Of a DNA stretch of 64,000 nucleotides, positions 8,533 through 17,420 are shown piece by piece. The notes beneath the pieces were generated by a model that was not told the origin of the DNA, did not search any database, and saw only the letters and a program-made list of their open reading frames with translations. A program made the position numbers and the translations under genes. The DNA is from Dictyobacter aurantiacus (lineage in GTDB: Bacteria > Chloroflexota > Ktedonobacteria > Ktedonobacterales > Ktedonobacteraceae). The DNA lies in NCBI RefSeq assembly GCF_003967515.1, contig NZ_BIFQ01000002.1, positions 186,001-250,000 on the forward strand, given 5' to 3'. Each line of letters starts with the position of its first letter. Within the stretch, counting starts at the first letter, position 1.

Positions 8533-9849
8533 TCAGGCGTGCCGGGTAGCTACCGGGAAACCAGCTTGCCGGGACTGCATATCCTCTGGCTGGTCGGCGG
8601 CTGCTAGTTGGGGTGGATAGCTGGCCCCGGCATCGATCAGCGCACTGTAAGCATCCAGCCAGCGTCCCTGATCAAAGCTCACAGCTCCGATAAGGCGTCC
8701 CTTACGTCCATACACGGCAACGAAGCGATAGCGTTCCACTGAACCTTGCGTGATCATGACTTCATCACCCAGATTCGGCAGGCCAACCGATTTGATGTTG
8801 ACGCCAAACTGGCTCGACCAGAACATCGGGATGTGCCGGTAGACCCGATAGTCATCCATCTCGCTGAGCATGTTGTGCGCCGCGTTCTCCGCCTGGTCAA
8901 CGGCATTGCCCCAGTGTTCAACGGCGATAACATCCTCTTCGTAGAGATGCTGCGGCCAACGCGCTACGTCTCCGGCGGTAAAGATGCCTGGACTGGGCCG
9001 GCCCTGCGCATCCAATACCCTGCAATAAACATCACAGACAACCCCACGCTCATCCACAGTCAAGCCGGAATCCATCAACCATTCGGTATTATGCAAAGCG
9101 CCCAGGGCGACAATCGCAACATCCACGTCCATCACGCTCCCATCAGTCAGACGGGCGCGACGCAGACGTCCCTCTTCGTCTCCCTCAAACGCGGCCACCG
9201 TCATGTTGGTGCGCAGATCCACACCACGCTGGCGCTGTAAACGGGCTACGATCTCTCCAATGCTGCTCCCCAGCGCTCCATATAGCGGCGTCGGACCTCG
9301 CTCTATCAGCGTAACGTCTATTCCCAGTTCGCGACAGACGCCAGCGGCTTCGCAACCGATAAAGCCTCCTCCGGCGATCAGGACACGGCCGGGCTTGCGC
9401 TCCAGGCGCGCCCGCAGCTTTTGCGCGTCATCGCGGTCACGGATCAAAAATACGCCATCCAGTTTACCTCCATGCTCCTCGGGCCAGGGACGAGCCCGGG
9501 TGCCGGTGGTGATTAACAATTGGTCGAAAGGCAGCGTTTCACCGTTGCTTAACGCGACCCGGCGCTGCTTAACGTCCAGCGAGGTAGCGGCGACTCCTAA
9601 GATCCAGCGTGCACGCACATCCTCAAACAGGGCCAGCGATGTATGCTCTACCGGAAGACGGCCAGCCAGAACCTGCTTGGAGAGGGGCGGGCGGTCATAT
9701 GGCGCGTATGGCTCGTCACCTACAATCGTAAGCTGACCCGCGAAGCCATTGCGACGCAGTGCCTCGGCGGCGCGCAGTCCTGCCAGCGAGGCACCGACAA
9801 TCACGATCCGTTCGTCTTTGCGCCTTCCCTGTGCGCGATCACTCCCCAT
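8533..9849 (-). CDS. FAD-dependent ferredoxin reductase for the P450
   Basis: NAD(P)H-dependent flavoprotein of about 438 residues, resembling putidaredoxin-reductase-type enzymes. It has an FAD-binding IVIVGASLAGLRAAEALR motif near the N-terminus, a second Rossmann GGGFIGCEAAGVCRELG for NAD(P)H, and GIFTAGDVARWP near the FAD ribityl site. The ATG at 9849 is favoured: it has AGAGG upstream and overlaps the end of the ferredoxin gene by 11 bases in another frame, implying translational coupling. An in-frame start farther upstream lies inside the ferredoxin gene and adds a charged tail. Its job is to reduce the ferredoxin encoded just before it. Confidence 0.92.
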   Translation of the reverse strand: MGSDRAQGRRKDERIVIVGASLAGLRAAEALRRNGFAGQLTIVGDEPYAPYDRPPLSKQVLAGRLPVEHTSLALFEDVRARWILGVAATSLDVKQRRVALSNGETLPFDQLLITTGTRARPWPEEHGGKLDGVFLIRDRDDAQKLRARLERKPGRVLIAGGGFIGCEAAGVCRELGIDVTLIERGPTPLYGALGSSIGEIVARLQRQRGVDLRTNMTVAAFEGDEEGRLRRARLTDGSVMDVDVAIVALGALHNTEWLMDSGLTVDERGVVCDVYCRVLDAQGRPSPGIFTAGDVARWPQHLYEEDVIAVEHWGNAVDQAENAAHNMLSEMDDYRVYRHIPMFWSSQFGVNIKSVGLPNLGDEVMITQGSVERYRFVAVYGRKGRLIGAVSFDQGRWLDAYSALIDAGASYPPQLAAADQPEDMQSRQAGFPVATRHA

Positions 9850-10069
9850 GAGCTTTCGACCTCTCTTCTTGCTCCTCAAATGACTCACCAATATAGATAG
9901 CCTGCACAGGACACGCCTTTGCAGCACGAATTATCTGCAGACGGCGCTCATCGCTGGGAGATGGATCATATTCCAATGCCTCTTCTCCATGCAACTGGAA
10001 CACCTTCGGGTCCGCGAAACAACACTGCCCATACCCCTGACAACGATTAAGGTCAACAGTGATTTTCAT
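9839..10069 (-). CDS. 3Fe-4S-type ferredoxin
   Basis: Small 76-residue electron carrier. Cys residues occur in CQGYGQC near residue 10 and in ACPVQAI near residue 53, the pattern of single-cluster ferredoxins that serve actinobacterial-type P450s; the middle ligand position of a 4Fe-4S site is not Cys-spaced normally, hence 3Fe-4S is more likely. AAAGGA precedes the ATG. First gene of the P450 operon, reading leftward, with its stop overlapping the reductase start. Confidence 0.93.
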   Translation of the reverse strand: MKITVDLNRCQGYGQCCFADPKVFQLHGEEALEYDPSPSDERRLQIIRAAKACPVQAIYIGESFEEQEERSKAHGE

Positions 10070-10130
10070 CGCTCGTTATCCTTTCTATCTCAAAATGGTT
10101 CTCATAGCATTCATATTCTACCACGAAATA

Positions 10131-10145
10131 TGAGTTAATTACTCA
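10131..10145. promoter_or_regulatory. candidate TetR operator
   Basis: TGAGTTAATTACTCA is a perfect inverted repeat (TGAGT/ACTCA around TAATT) in the gap between the ferredoxin start and the TetR start. Position and symmetry fit a TetR dimer site controlling the P450 operon; this is inferred. Confidence 0.5.
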
Positions 10146-10276
10146 CATTTTCGTTTATGGATAAACGATTCTTGTCACTGATAGGATACAAAGAGGGGAA
10201 CACGTAGATAGATGTGTGCTATACTTGGCATGTTTACATTGTGGAGAGCCAGTAAGTAGAAGATTGTGGGGAGCAG

Positions 10277-10939
10277 ATGGACCAGGAGCAGATACAAACA
10301 GAGGCCGCAGAAGTACAGGAAACGCATTTTCGTCGTCAGCCACAGCAGATTCGGGGACAGCAGCGCGTAGCGGCGATTCTGGATGCCGCCGAGCAGCTCT
10401 TTGCTGAAATCGGCTATCAGGCCACCAGCACTAACGCCATCGCCCAGCGCGCCAACACATCGATTGGGTCTCTCTATCAGTTTTTCCCCAACAAAAAAGC
10501 GATACTACAGGCCGTGGTGGCTCGCTATCACCAGCAGTATCGCGACCTGATCCAAAATATCCTGACCGATGATTTTTTCTTTCAATCGCTCTCAGATGCC
10601 TTCGACAGCCTGATTAGCGCACTCATCACCTTGCATGCCAGCCACGGGGGAATACGTGCCTTCTTGATCGGCGCCAGCGCATCCAGCGAATTCGCCACCG
10701 AGGCCCAGCAGATCCACCAGGAGCTTTTTGCGCGCCTGGATGATCTACTGGCGGCCCGCGTCCCTCAGTTGCCTAACGCTGAGCGCGCCCTCACCCTGCG
10801 CATCCTCTACACCACCACCCAGACACTTCTCGAGCTATCCGAAACCGTCCCTTCCCACGAGCAATCCACGGTCCTCAGCGCCCTCAAAACCATGCTCATC
10901 AGCTACCTCTCCCCCATCTTCTCGCCAGAGAGTATCTAA
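10277..10939 (+). CDS. TetR-family transcriptional regulator
   Basis: Dimeric DNA-binding repressor of 220 residues. The N-terminal helix-turn-helix spans roughly residues 25-70: ILDAAEQLFAEIGYQATSTN, then TSIGSLYQFFPNKKAIL, a classic TetR signature. The remainder is an all-helical ligand domain with no assignable ligand. GGGGAG sits before the ATG. It is divergent from the P450 operon, with a palindrome in the gap, so it likely controls that operon and itself. Confidence 0.93.
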   Translation: MDQEQIQTEAAEVQETHFRRQPQQIRGQQRVAAILDAAEQLFAEIGYQATSTNAIAQRANTSIGSLYQFFPNKKAILQAVVARYHQQYRDLIQNILTDDFFFQSLSDAFDSLISALITLHASHGGIRAFLIGASASSEFATEAQQIHQELFARLDDLLAARVPQLPNAERALTLRILYTTTQTLLELSETVPSHEQSTVLSALKTMLISYLSPIFSPESI

Positions 10940-10966
10940 CTCTTATAATCAAAACCTACCTGTATT

Positions 10967-11116
10967 TTCGCACCTGCAATACTCAACAGCTCATAGCATG
11001 TTGGTGCAACAGGGGCGCGGATGCGCCCCTGTTGCACCAACATAAAAAACAAATGCGGCCGCGCACGCGGACGCCCATGCGGGGGCGTGGATGTTCCCCA
11101 ACACAACGAGAGTAAG
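10967..11116. repeat. MITE-like palindromic element, copy 2
   Basis: A 21-bp perfect inverted repeat (10998-11018 with 11023-11043, loop GGAT) preceded by TTCGCACCT and followed by an A-run and the GC-rich tail shared with copies near 0.3 and 60.6 kb. The right end ACGAGAGTAAG (11106-11116) matches the right end of the 60.6-kb copy. It lies between the convergent TetR and phosphotransferase genes. Confidence 0.65.
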
Positions 11117-11133
11117 CGCCCCCTAAAAGAGGC

Positions 11134-12045
11134 TCACCTGATCGAATTCAACAAGTTCACGAAGTAAAGCCCTTCGTATTCCAGTTGGCCCCTATCTTCC
11201 ACGCTCCAGACCACCGATAGCACGGCCTGGGCAAAGGCCCAGTTGTAGATGCGCTCCCGATCAAAACCCAGTTCCTCGGACATCTGATCAATACGCCGCC
11301 TCGTCAACGCCCTGGGATCAGGATTAGACAGGATGTCGGGCCAGAAGTTCCGCAATATAGCCCCCGTCTCATAGACGCGCTCGCCAATTACCCCCTTCGG
11401 ATCAACGGCGCGCCAGCCTTCGTACTCGTCCAGCAGGATGTTGTCGTGGTGCAGGTCACCGTGAAGCAAGACCTGCTCTCCCATTGAGGCGCTCAGCTCC
11501 TCATACAGCTTCTCGGCCCGGTCGAAATCAACCGCCGGGATCGGACCCGTTCCACCGTTATATTGCTGACGCAACTCGGCGAAGGACTTTCCCCAATCTA
11601 TGATGGTTGGAAAAGGATAGTGTTGCTCGGGCAACGAACGCCAGAGCTTGCGCATCACTTCTGTAGCGGCCGTTATCACCGCTTCGTCGTTCTCGACCAC
11701 CCGCAAGGAGGTACCGGGGGCGAGGAGTTCCATCAGCATCACCTCATTGGCTTCATCGTAGGCCAGCATCTTCACAGCGCCATATCCGTCAAAATGACGC
11801 AGCGCCTCCGGCTGAATGGGAAATTCATCGGTCAGCCCCGTCTTCAACATCACCTTCCTCCCATCCACACCCACCGCTGGCGCGACATAGTTAAAAGAAA
11901 GATTCTGTACCGGCTCGCCAATCTTTATGCTCCAGCGCTCCTCATAGGATGCCAGCCTCTCCGGTAACTGATCCAACCAGACACGCCCCTCCTCCCCAAA
12001 TTGCTTGATCATAAATTGCGCAAAATTATCAGGAATAGTAAACAA
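11134..12045 (-). CDS. aminoglycoside/hydroxyurea-type antibiotic phosphotransferase
   Basis: Predicted kinase of 303 residues in the APH(6)/hydroxyurea phosphotransferase family. Key motifs are HGDLHHDN (catalytic Asp and metal-binding Asn) and AVDPKGVIGE, the metal-binding DPKG loop that marks this subfamily. Family members phosphorylate streptomycin-like drugs or hydroxyurea in the cytosol. The start is a TTG at 12045, supported by AGGAG about 9 bases upstream; the next in-frame ATG would remove N-terminal family sequence. A resistance role is inferred from the family; many environmental homologues have untested substrates. Confidence 0.88.
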   Translation of the reverse strand: MFTIPDNFAQFMIKQFGEEGRVWLDQLPERLASYEERWSIKIGEPVQNLSFNYVAPAVGVDGRKVMLKTGLTDEFPIQPEALRHFDGYGAVKMLAYDEANEVMLMELLAPGTSLRVVENDEAVITAATEVMRKLWRSLPEQHYPFPTIIDWGKSFAELRQQYNGGTGPIPAVDFDRAEKLYEELSASMGEQVLLHGDLHHDNILLDEYEGWRAVDPKGVIGERVYETGAILRNFWPDILSNPDPRALTRRRIDQMSEELGFDRERIYNWAFAQAVLSVVWSVEDRGQLEYEGLYFVNLLNSIR

Positions 12046-12087
12046 AATTCGTTTTCTCCTCTGGTATCAATATATTTCACAATCCGC

Positions 12088-12160
12088 CGTAGGTGCCGGG
12101 CTTGCCCCGGCTTGCGAAGCAACCACGTCCCCGGACGCCCACGTCCCACCAATTAAAGGT
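12088..12160. repeat. REP-like hairpin repeat (GGGCTTGCCCC family)
   Basis: Begins CGTAGGTGCCGGGCTTGC and forms a stem CCGGGGC/GCCCCGG-like around TTG. A tail GCGAAGCAACCACGTCCCC follows and recurs after copies near 45.0 and 51.2 kb. Located between the phosphotransferase gene and the small charged protein gene; the rest of the 385-base gap shows no gene. Confidence 0.6.
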
Positions 12161-12430
12161 ATTGGTCATATGTGGATATACCAGAGAAGATAATGGAGGA
12201 GCACGGATAGAGGTAGATAGATGCGCACGTATAATCCACGCAAATATGCAACAGAAAACCCTCTCAATAGCAACTGGACTACTGAGCAGCGATCGGATAT
12301 ATAGATGCCGGGTTACATGTCAGCGTCAATAATGAGCGAACATTGCACGTTTCCTTTTAACTGCTATCATTCGCATACTAGAGTAGTATAACGTGCTAAC
12401 GACAAAATATACAAGAGGCCTCGATTCTTC

Positions 12431-12682
12431 CTAGTGTCTCTTCTTCTTTTCAGCGGCCTCCATGGTAACTTCTTCGGAGACACGCTTCAGTTGCGCCTCC
12501 GTATCTCCCAGCTTCAATGGACCACTTTTTTGCCGCGCCTGCTGTAAGGCATCTTGTCGAGTGCGCAGCCGTTCTCGTTCCTCTGCCAGCCTGGCCCTTC
12601 GCTCTTCCTCATACAGTTCCGGCTTCATGCTCACCTGTGGCATCGTTAGCGCCCGCCAACCTCTGGATACAAATCGAAACAT
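12431..12682 (-). CDS. small charged coiled-coil protein, unknown function
   Basis: An 83-residue protein rich in Arg, Glu and Lys, with a heptad-like helical segment (about residues 20-80, LYEEERRARLAEERERLR). No family is recognised. A clear AAAGGAG precedes the ATG at good spacing, which supports real translation. It stands alone between the phosphotransferase and the beta-propeller gene. Confidence 0.6.
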   Translation of the reverse strand: MFRFVSRGWRALTMPQVSMKPELYEEERRARLAEERERLRTRQDALQQARQKSGPLKLGDTEAQLKRVSEEVTMEAAEKKKRH

Positions 12683-12800
12683 GAGCAGTCTCCTTTCTTG
12701 AGGCTACACACATTAATAGCTAACCCTTATATTACTACGCTACGAGGTGGTCAACGTTTTACCCTGGTTGTATTGTAGCTAGCTTCTAAGACTATACGAA

Positions 12801-12846
12801 TAACAGTAGGGTGCATACGAGAGTCTTCGTATGCACCCTACTGTTA
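12801..12846. terminator. perfect hairpin after the beta-propeller gene
   Basis: A 20-bp perfect stem (12801-12820 with 12827-12846, loop GAGTCT) about 40 bases beyond the stop of the leftward gene at 12889. It probably ends the sigma/beta-propeller transcript. Confidence 0.65.
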
Positions 12847-12888
12847 GAAAATGGGGACTCAACAAATATTTTCCCTTCTCATCAGGCG

Positions 12889-14418
12889 CTAATGTTGGAA
12901 GCTCACTCGCCAGATCGGTTTACACGTAGATGAGAATGCGGTGAAGTTATAGGTTAAAGTACCCTTTGCCCCGTCTCCACTCAGGTTCATATACACAAAT
13001 GTGCCATCCGGCTGTATAATTACAGACCAGATCATGAGCCCTATCATGCTATCTCCTTGCTGCTGGGAATCTGGATACTGTCCTTTTATCGTGCCATGCT
13101 GCAGGTCTAGCGTGACCAGTCCCTTGATTTGTTGTACCTGGGTATTGTCGCTTTGCAGAACATAGTCTCCTAACTTCAGCAGTAAGGTATTTGCGTTGAC
13201 GATAGACATTTCAAAGACACTGGCCGTGAGATTTTGCTGCCAGATCTCCCGTTGCTGGCGAACATTATAGGCGTGTAGCACACTGGTATCTGACGCGCTA
13301 TAGTACACAACATCATTCTGTAAATGAGCTATGTAATAGACGCGGGTGCCTGCGGGCAATGTCCACAGTACGTTGCCCGTCTTCACATCAAAAGCTTTCA
13401 TACTCTCTAATAAGGGGACCTGACTTGTAGTAAGATCTAGCAGCATGATTCCATGAGACACCTGTATGTTTGATATGGCTGCATCTGGATTTGTGCTGAG
13501 CTGCCTTTTCCATTGTAGCCGTCCATTACTCAGATCGATAGCCGCCAGTTCTGCTTTTGCGGATATATACAGGATGTTCTGGTCATGATAGGTAGAAAAT
13601 TGAGAAGTAAATGGTAGGGTATAGGTGTGCAGGATATGGCCGTTTTCTGGCTGCAGCTCATACAGGCTTCCTCGCGTGGTTATCGCATATACGCTGCCAT
13701 TCGCCACAAGAGGTCCACCGGTCAGGGTATCAGGCATGAATTGTGCCCAACGCGTGCGACCTGTGGTGGCGTCAAATGCGTACACAATTTCCTCGTGGGT
13801 AGCATACACCGTGTCTCCATCGATAGCAATCATGGGGGAGTTCGATTCAGAGGCTGGCATATCATAAAACCAGACAGGATTTTTTTGCCTGGGATCAATA
13901 TGTATGATCGTCCTGTCGTTGAGAATGGTGTAAGCACCCGGTGGGGTTGCCTTTTTTACCACTGCAGGCGTAGCGGTCGGTCGAGCACTGGATGAATTTT
14001 TTATATGCCCATTGTTCCATGCGAAAATGGCTACCATGCTACCTATGATCATGATGGCGACCAGGAGCGATACCGTTCTGACCAGGCGTTTTCTTCCTGA
14101 GCGGTCTGCCTTTTGTCGTCTCGCTGGTTGGGCTACCGTCTTCATCGTCTCTTGTTCAGAAACGTCGTTCCCCTGTCGCTTCTGTGTGGTCATGCTACGG
14201 GCTTCATAAGCTGCGGCCAGGCGGGCCCGGGTCTGGACCAGTTTACGCGCGTCTTCCTGCTCAAGATGATGCAGCTCATGCATCAGGCGCACATTCAAGT
14301 CGTCTTGCACGTCGCCCTCGTCTGCGACGGCTTTCCAACGCGGATTTGGCTGGCTGGCAAGGTAGGCAATCTGTTCGTCAATTGTTTCTGGTGAAAACAA
14401 TTCATCTGAGGGTCTCAT
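12889..14418 (-). CDS. single-pass membrane protein with PQQ-like beta-propeller
   Basis: A 509-residue protein. The N-terminal 100 residues are charged and cytoplasmic in character, followed by a Lys/Arg-rich stretch and one membrane helix (about 114-134, LVAIMIIGSMVAIFAW). An extracytoplasmic beta-propeller follows, built of repeats such as VYAFDATTGRTRWA, LAAIDLSNGRLQWKR and MKAFDVKTGNVLWTLP, typical of PQQ-like blades. It overlaps the upstream ECF sigma gene by 4 bases (ATGA), so the two are translationally coupled. By position it may be an anti-sigma factor or sensor, but no zinc anti-sigma motif is visible. Confidence 0.8.
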   Translation of the reverse strand: MRPSDELFSPETIDEQIAYLASQPNPRWKAVADEGDVQDDLNVRLMHELHHLEQEDARKLVQTRARLAAAYEARSMTTQKRQGNDVSEQETMKTVAQPARRQKADRSGRKRLVRTVSLLVAIMIIGSMVAIFAWNNGHIKNSSSARPTATPAVVKKATPPGAYTILNDRTIIHIDPRQKNPVWFYDMPASESNSPMIAIDGDTVYATHEEIVYAFDATTGRTRWAQFMPDTLTGGPLVANGSVYAITTRGSLYELQPENGHILHTYTLPFTSQFSTYHDQNILYISAKAELAAIDLSNGRLQWKRQLSTNPDAAISNIQVSHGIMLLDLTTSQVPLLESMKAFDVKTGNVLWTLPAGTRVYYIAHLQNDVVYYSASDTSVLHAYNVRQQREIWQQNLTASVFEMSIVNANTLLLKLGDYVLQSDNTQVQQIKGLVTLDLQHGTIKGQYPDSQQQGDSMIGLMIWSVIIQPDGTFVYMNLSGDGAKGTLTYNFTAFSSTCKPIWRVSFQH

Positions 14419-14969
14419 TGTTGCGCTCCTTCCTGCTGCCGATACATGCCGCGTAGATAGTTGATGGCGCGCGATAATAGGACGCGTACCAGGCCATCGC
14501 TTTTATTGAGCCGCTGCGCGATCTCTTTTGTGCGCAGACCATGTCCAAAACGAAGGTGCACAATCTCTTGCTGCAGTTCTGAAAGCCGGGAAATATTTTC
14601 TCGTAACATGGCATGCTCTTCATTGCGAAGGGTGATATGCTCGGGCATGCGTTCATCATCTTCAAAGAGAAGGGGAGCGGATGGCCCTACATCAATGGAT
14701 ACCGATTGATAGCGTGTATGGCGCCGATAGTGATCGACGCCTTTATTATGGGCTACACGCCGCAGCCAGGCCAGTTGCTCTTCTTGTGACAAGTTCAGCC
14801 AGGTGGCGCTCTCCATGGCCGCGATAAATACTTCCAGTACCAGGTCGTGCGCATCCTCTTGCGATTGTGCAAATCGTGATACCACACGCAAAATAATATG
14901 CGCATAACGATCGTAGAGGAGCGCCACTGGTGAGGCATCGAATGACGATTTATGATCTATCTGATGCAT
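14415..14969 (-). CDS. ECF RNA polymerase sigma factor
   Basis: Sigma-70 family, extracytoplasmic-function type, about 184 residues. Region 2 includes ALLYDRYAHIILRVVSRF and AWLRRVAHNKGVDHYRR; region 4 includes LSELQQEIVHLRFGHGLRTK and DGLVRVLLSRAINYLRG as the -35 recognition helix-turn-helix. The ATG at 14969 has AGGA at good spacing; a GTG at 14981 is an alternative. It is coupled by a 4-base overlap to the membrane beta-propeller protein. Target promoters are unknown. Confidence 0.93.
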   Translation of the reverse strand: MHQIDHKSSFDASPVALLYDRYAHIILRVVSRFAQSQEDAHDLVLEVFIAAMESATWLNLSQEEQLAWLRRVAHNKGVDHYRRHTRYQSVSIDVGPSAPLLFEDDERMPEHITLRNEEHAMLRENISRLSELQQEIVHLRFGHGLRTKEIAQRLNKSDGLVRVLLSRAINYLRGMYRQQEGAQQ

Positions 14970-15117
14970 CTCATTCCTCACATTTTACTTCTGCTTATGT
15001 ATCGTTGGTACTGGCAAAAATGCTAACAGTTGTTCAACATAATGCTTTTGTTCTTTTTCTACAAGTCCCGCCCTACGTGTACACGCCCTCTTCTCTTCTT
15101 ACATTCTTTCTTGGAAC

Positions 15118-15303
15118 GTGTCTGACTCTCATGATGATGGCCTACGGCCTGCATGGGGTTTCGCACCTCCGGTGCTCATAATTTTTTTGTATATTGGTGC
15201 ATGGGTTGCGCGGATGCGCAACCCATGCACCAATATACAAAAAAAGGGCGGACGCGCGTGCGGTGGCACGCATACGCCCACAGGGTGCCGGAAGTAAGAC
15301 ACA
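15118..15303. repeat. MITE-like palindromic element, copy 3
   Basis: A 30-bp perfect inverted repeat (15182-15211 with 15216-15245, loop GGAT), counting the flanking T7/A7 runs. The left flank TTTCGCACCTCCGGTGCTCA (ends 15179) is identical to that of the 60.5-kb copy. Outer ends GTGTCTGACTCTC (15118) and GGAAGTAAGACAC (15290) are imperfect inverted repeats. It fills most of the 390-base gap between the sigma factor and the broken NUDIX gene. Confidence 0.7.
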
Positions 15304-15362
15304 TTCTTGCAACCTATGTAAGATATGTGGAATACTACTAAAAAAATTAAAGGTGCACATTG

Positions 15363-15604
15363 ATGGATTACCAGCATACTGTATTTGCTTTAATACGCAG
15401 AAACGATCATTTTCTCCTGGTCAAGCAGCGCGGCCCTGAAGAGCTTTCCTGGTGGCTGCCAGGAGGTGTTGTGGAGCCGGGAGAAGAGCTTGTAGCAGCC
15501 TTGCGGCGAGAATTGCTGGAGGAAACGGGCTTGCAGCTTGCTGGCACTCCACAGCTGGCATTCGTAGTTCAACTGCTGCGCACGACTGAAGATGGTCCGC
15601 GCGA
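15363..15604 (+). pseudogene. NUDIX hydrolase, 5' part (split by IS insertion)
   Basis: The first 80 codons of a NUDIX hydrolase carry the full NUDIX box: GGVVEPGEELVAALRRELLE followed by ETG, matching Gx5Ex7REUxEExGU. The reading is cut at CCGCGCGA (15597-15604), which is repeated at 18667-18674 on the far side of an IS256-family element. Joining the halves across one copy of that octamer restores a continuous frame of about 154 codons. AAAGGTG supports the ATG at 15363. The split protein lacks its C-terminal strands and is presumably inactive. Confidence 0.9.
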
Positions 15605-15622
15605 GAGTGTGTAAAATATTTT

Positions 15623-17333
15623 GGCTCTTCCGCACTTTCCGTGCTCCATCATCCAGCTTTCAAAACCTTTTGGCGTAAGAGCGGGAAACCACCTCGCCCA
15701 TACATGGATCGCTTTATATATTTCAATTTATTTATTTTTCCTTCGACAGGTCCATTGCTGTACGGAAGAGTGAACGCTGCGTGGAGAGCAGAACCTTCTT
15801 TTTCCAAGCCCTGAGCAAAGGTCACCAGGTCGCTAATCCCGCTCAGTTGGCAGTCCCAGAGCCAGGTATCCAGTGGTTTGGCGTTGTGCACTGTGAGCAT
15901 CACGACAAATTGTTGGACTAATCCATAGGCTGTTTCGATGCTTGGTACTTTTCGCAGCAGAGCAAGGGCCTCTCGTTCTTGCTTCTCCAGATGTTCAGGA
16001 TTGTGAAGAAACAGCCAGGCAAGATGGCGCGGAGCCAGTTTGTTTGTTCTCGTCTGCGTGTTTTGTTGCGTTTGGTCGGCTGCCTCAGCTCTCTCGTCCT
16101 GTTGAAGTTGAACCCAGCGGTAGACCATCATCCAACTACCAGTAAATCCACGCTCTTGCACATCCTTCCATAACTGGTCGATGGTGCGGCATCCTGCTTC
16201 CCAACGCTCTTGCAGATATGGGCGATATGGGTCAATCGCGCTCTTGGTGCGAGGAACTCGCTGAAATTCAGGAAAAGTGGAGGCCTGAACAAACTTGCGA
16301 ACCGTTTGCCGGCTGATCTGGAGTTGTCTGGCGATCCCCTGAATAGTCCCTCCTTGCTTGGATAACTCCACCACCTGATTGTAGAGTGCCAGGCGTCGGT
16401 TTCGTGAGCCCTCGGAGCGAGCTCGCTCGCCACTGGTTCTCTTCTGACGCGGCGCAATCGTCAAGCTGATTTCCGCTCTTACCTCCTCTGGCATTTGGGT
16501 ATGACTGAGAAATCGCTCGACAGCTTCCCGAAGATTTTTTAACAGATGCCAGCGATCTATGACTTGTTGGGCTTGTGGTGCGCCTTCAGTTGCCCCACGT
16601 AGGTAGTCCTTGGAACGATCTCGGCTGATAATTTCGACGCCTGGATGCTTCCTGAGCCAGTCGGCAAAGGTTTCTGCGCTCCTATCTTCCAGCACATCAA
16701 CTGGTTGGTGACTTTCTAAATTGATGAGGATCGTCCCATAGGTGCGCCCGCGTCGAAAAGCAAAATCGTCCACACCCAGGATTCGGGGCGTTGGTGACGG
16801 TGGGGCCTTCTTTTTGGCTCGTCGGAGAAGTGTATCGGCGCTCACTGGCATGGCTAATTGCTCGGTGAGTCGTGAGCCTGCTTGTCCACTGAGAACAACA
16901 GCGATGCCATCCAGCAATGTTGCTAACCGAGTCGTTTGCCGGGCTGAAACGGGAAGACTAGGCAAGCGTTCGGCAAAGGTTTGTCGCTGGCAAGTGTGAT
17001 TCAAGCAGCGGAAACGCCGCACTCGTAAAACAAGCTGGACAATGTGACCGCTGACCGGCAAGTCTTGTGGTGAGCGTGTGTAATAACTATGGATATGAGA
17101 CGAAACGTGTTGGCAAGATGGGCAAGCCGCTGTGGGACTAGTGGCACAGGCCGTAATAGTTAGGATCTCCCTGATATGTGTGATGTGTTGAATGGCAAAA
17201 CCGGATAACGAGAACGGAAGCATTGGCAAGAAGGAGCACCTCATTCATGATTTTATTGGAGGCAAAACAATTTCCCTCCATCTTTTTCTACGAATAGGGG
17301 TTGCAAGCCCAGCACGGAAAGTGCGGAAGAGCC
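15623..17333 (-). mobile_element. ISL3-family insertion sequence, complete
   Basis: A 1,711-bp element with perfect terminal inverted repeats starting GGCTCTTCCGCACTTTCCG at 15623 and ending with its complement at 17333. GGCTCTT ends and an 8-bp target duplication are typical of ISL3. The duplication AATATTTT is present at 15615-15622 and 17334-17341. It is inserted just inside the left inverted repeat of the IS256-family element, so it arrived later. Confidence 0.95.
15649..17244 (-). CDS. ISL3-family transposase
   Basis: DDE transposase of 531 residues. It has an N-terminal zinc-finger-like region (CPSCQHVSSH and FRCLNHTCQRQTF), the first catalytic Asp in ILGVDDFAFRRG, the second in EIISRDRSKDYL, a following QVIDRWHLLKNL typical of ISL3, a helix-turn-helix insertion (GIARQLQISRQTVRKF), and a C-terminal SNGPVEGKINKLK with the catalytic Glu. 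Full length for the family and apparently intact. The exact start is uncertain; an internal ATG at 17223 is possible. Confidence 0.95.
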   Translation of the reverse strand: MRCSFLPMLPFSLSGFAIQHITHIREILTITACATSPTAACPSCQHVSSHIHSYYTRSPQDLPVSGHIVQLVLRVRRFRCLNHTCQRQTFAERLPSLPVSARQTTRLATLLDGIAVVLSGQAGSRLTEQLAMPVSADTLLRRAKKKAPPSPTPRILGVDDFAFRRGRTYGTILINLESHQPVDVLEDRSAETFADWLRKHPGVEIISRDRSKDYLRGATEGAPQAQQVIDRWHLLKNLREAVERFLSHTQMPEEVRAEISLTIAPRQKRTSGERARSEGSRNRRLALYNQVVELSKQGGTIQGIARQLQISRQTVRKFVQASTFPEFQRVPRTKSAIDPYRPYLQERWEAGCRTIDQLWKDVQERGFTGSWMMVYRWVQLQQDERAEAADQTQQNTQTRTNKLAPRHLAWLFLHNPEHLEKQEREALALLRKVPSIETAYGLVQQFVVMLTVHNAKPLDTWLWDCQLSGISDLVTFAQGLEKEGSALHAAFTLPYSNGPVEGKINKLKYIKRSMYGRGGFPLLRQKVLKAG

Positions 17334-17420
17334 AATATTTTGTGTAAATAATACGTAATACGTGATACGTAAGACGTAACGTATAATAGGATGAGGAAGA
17401 TGGAAGAAGAGGAAAAACGT

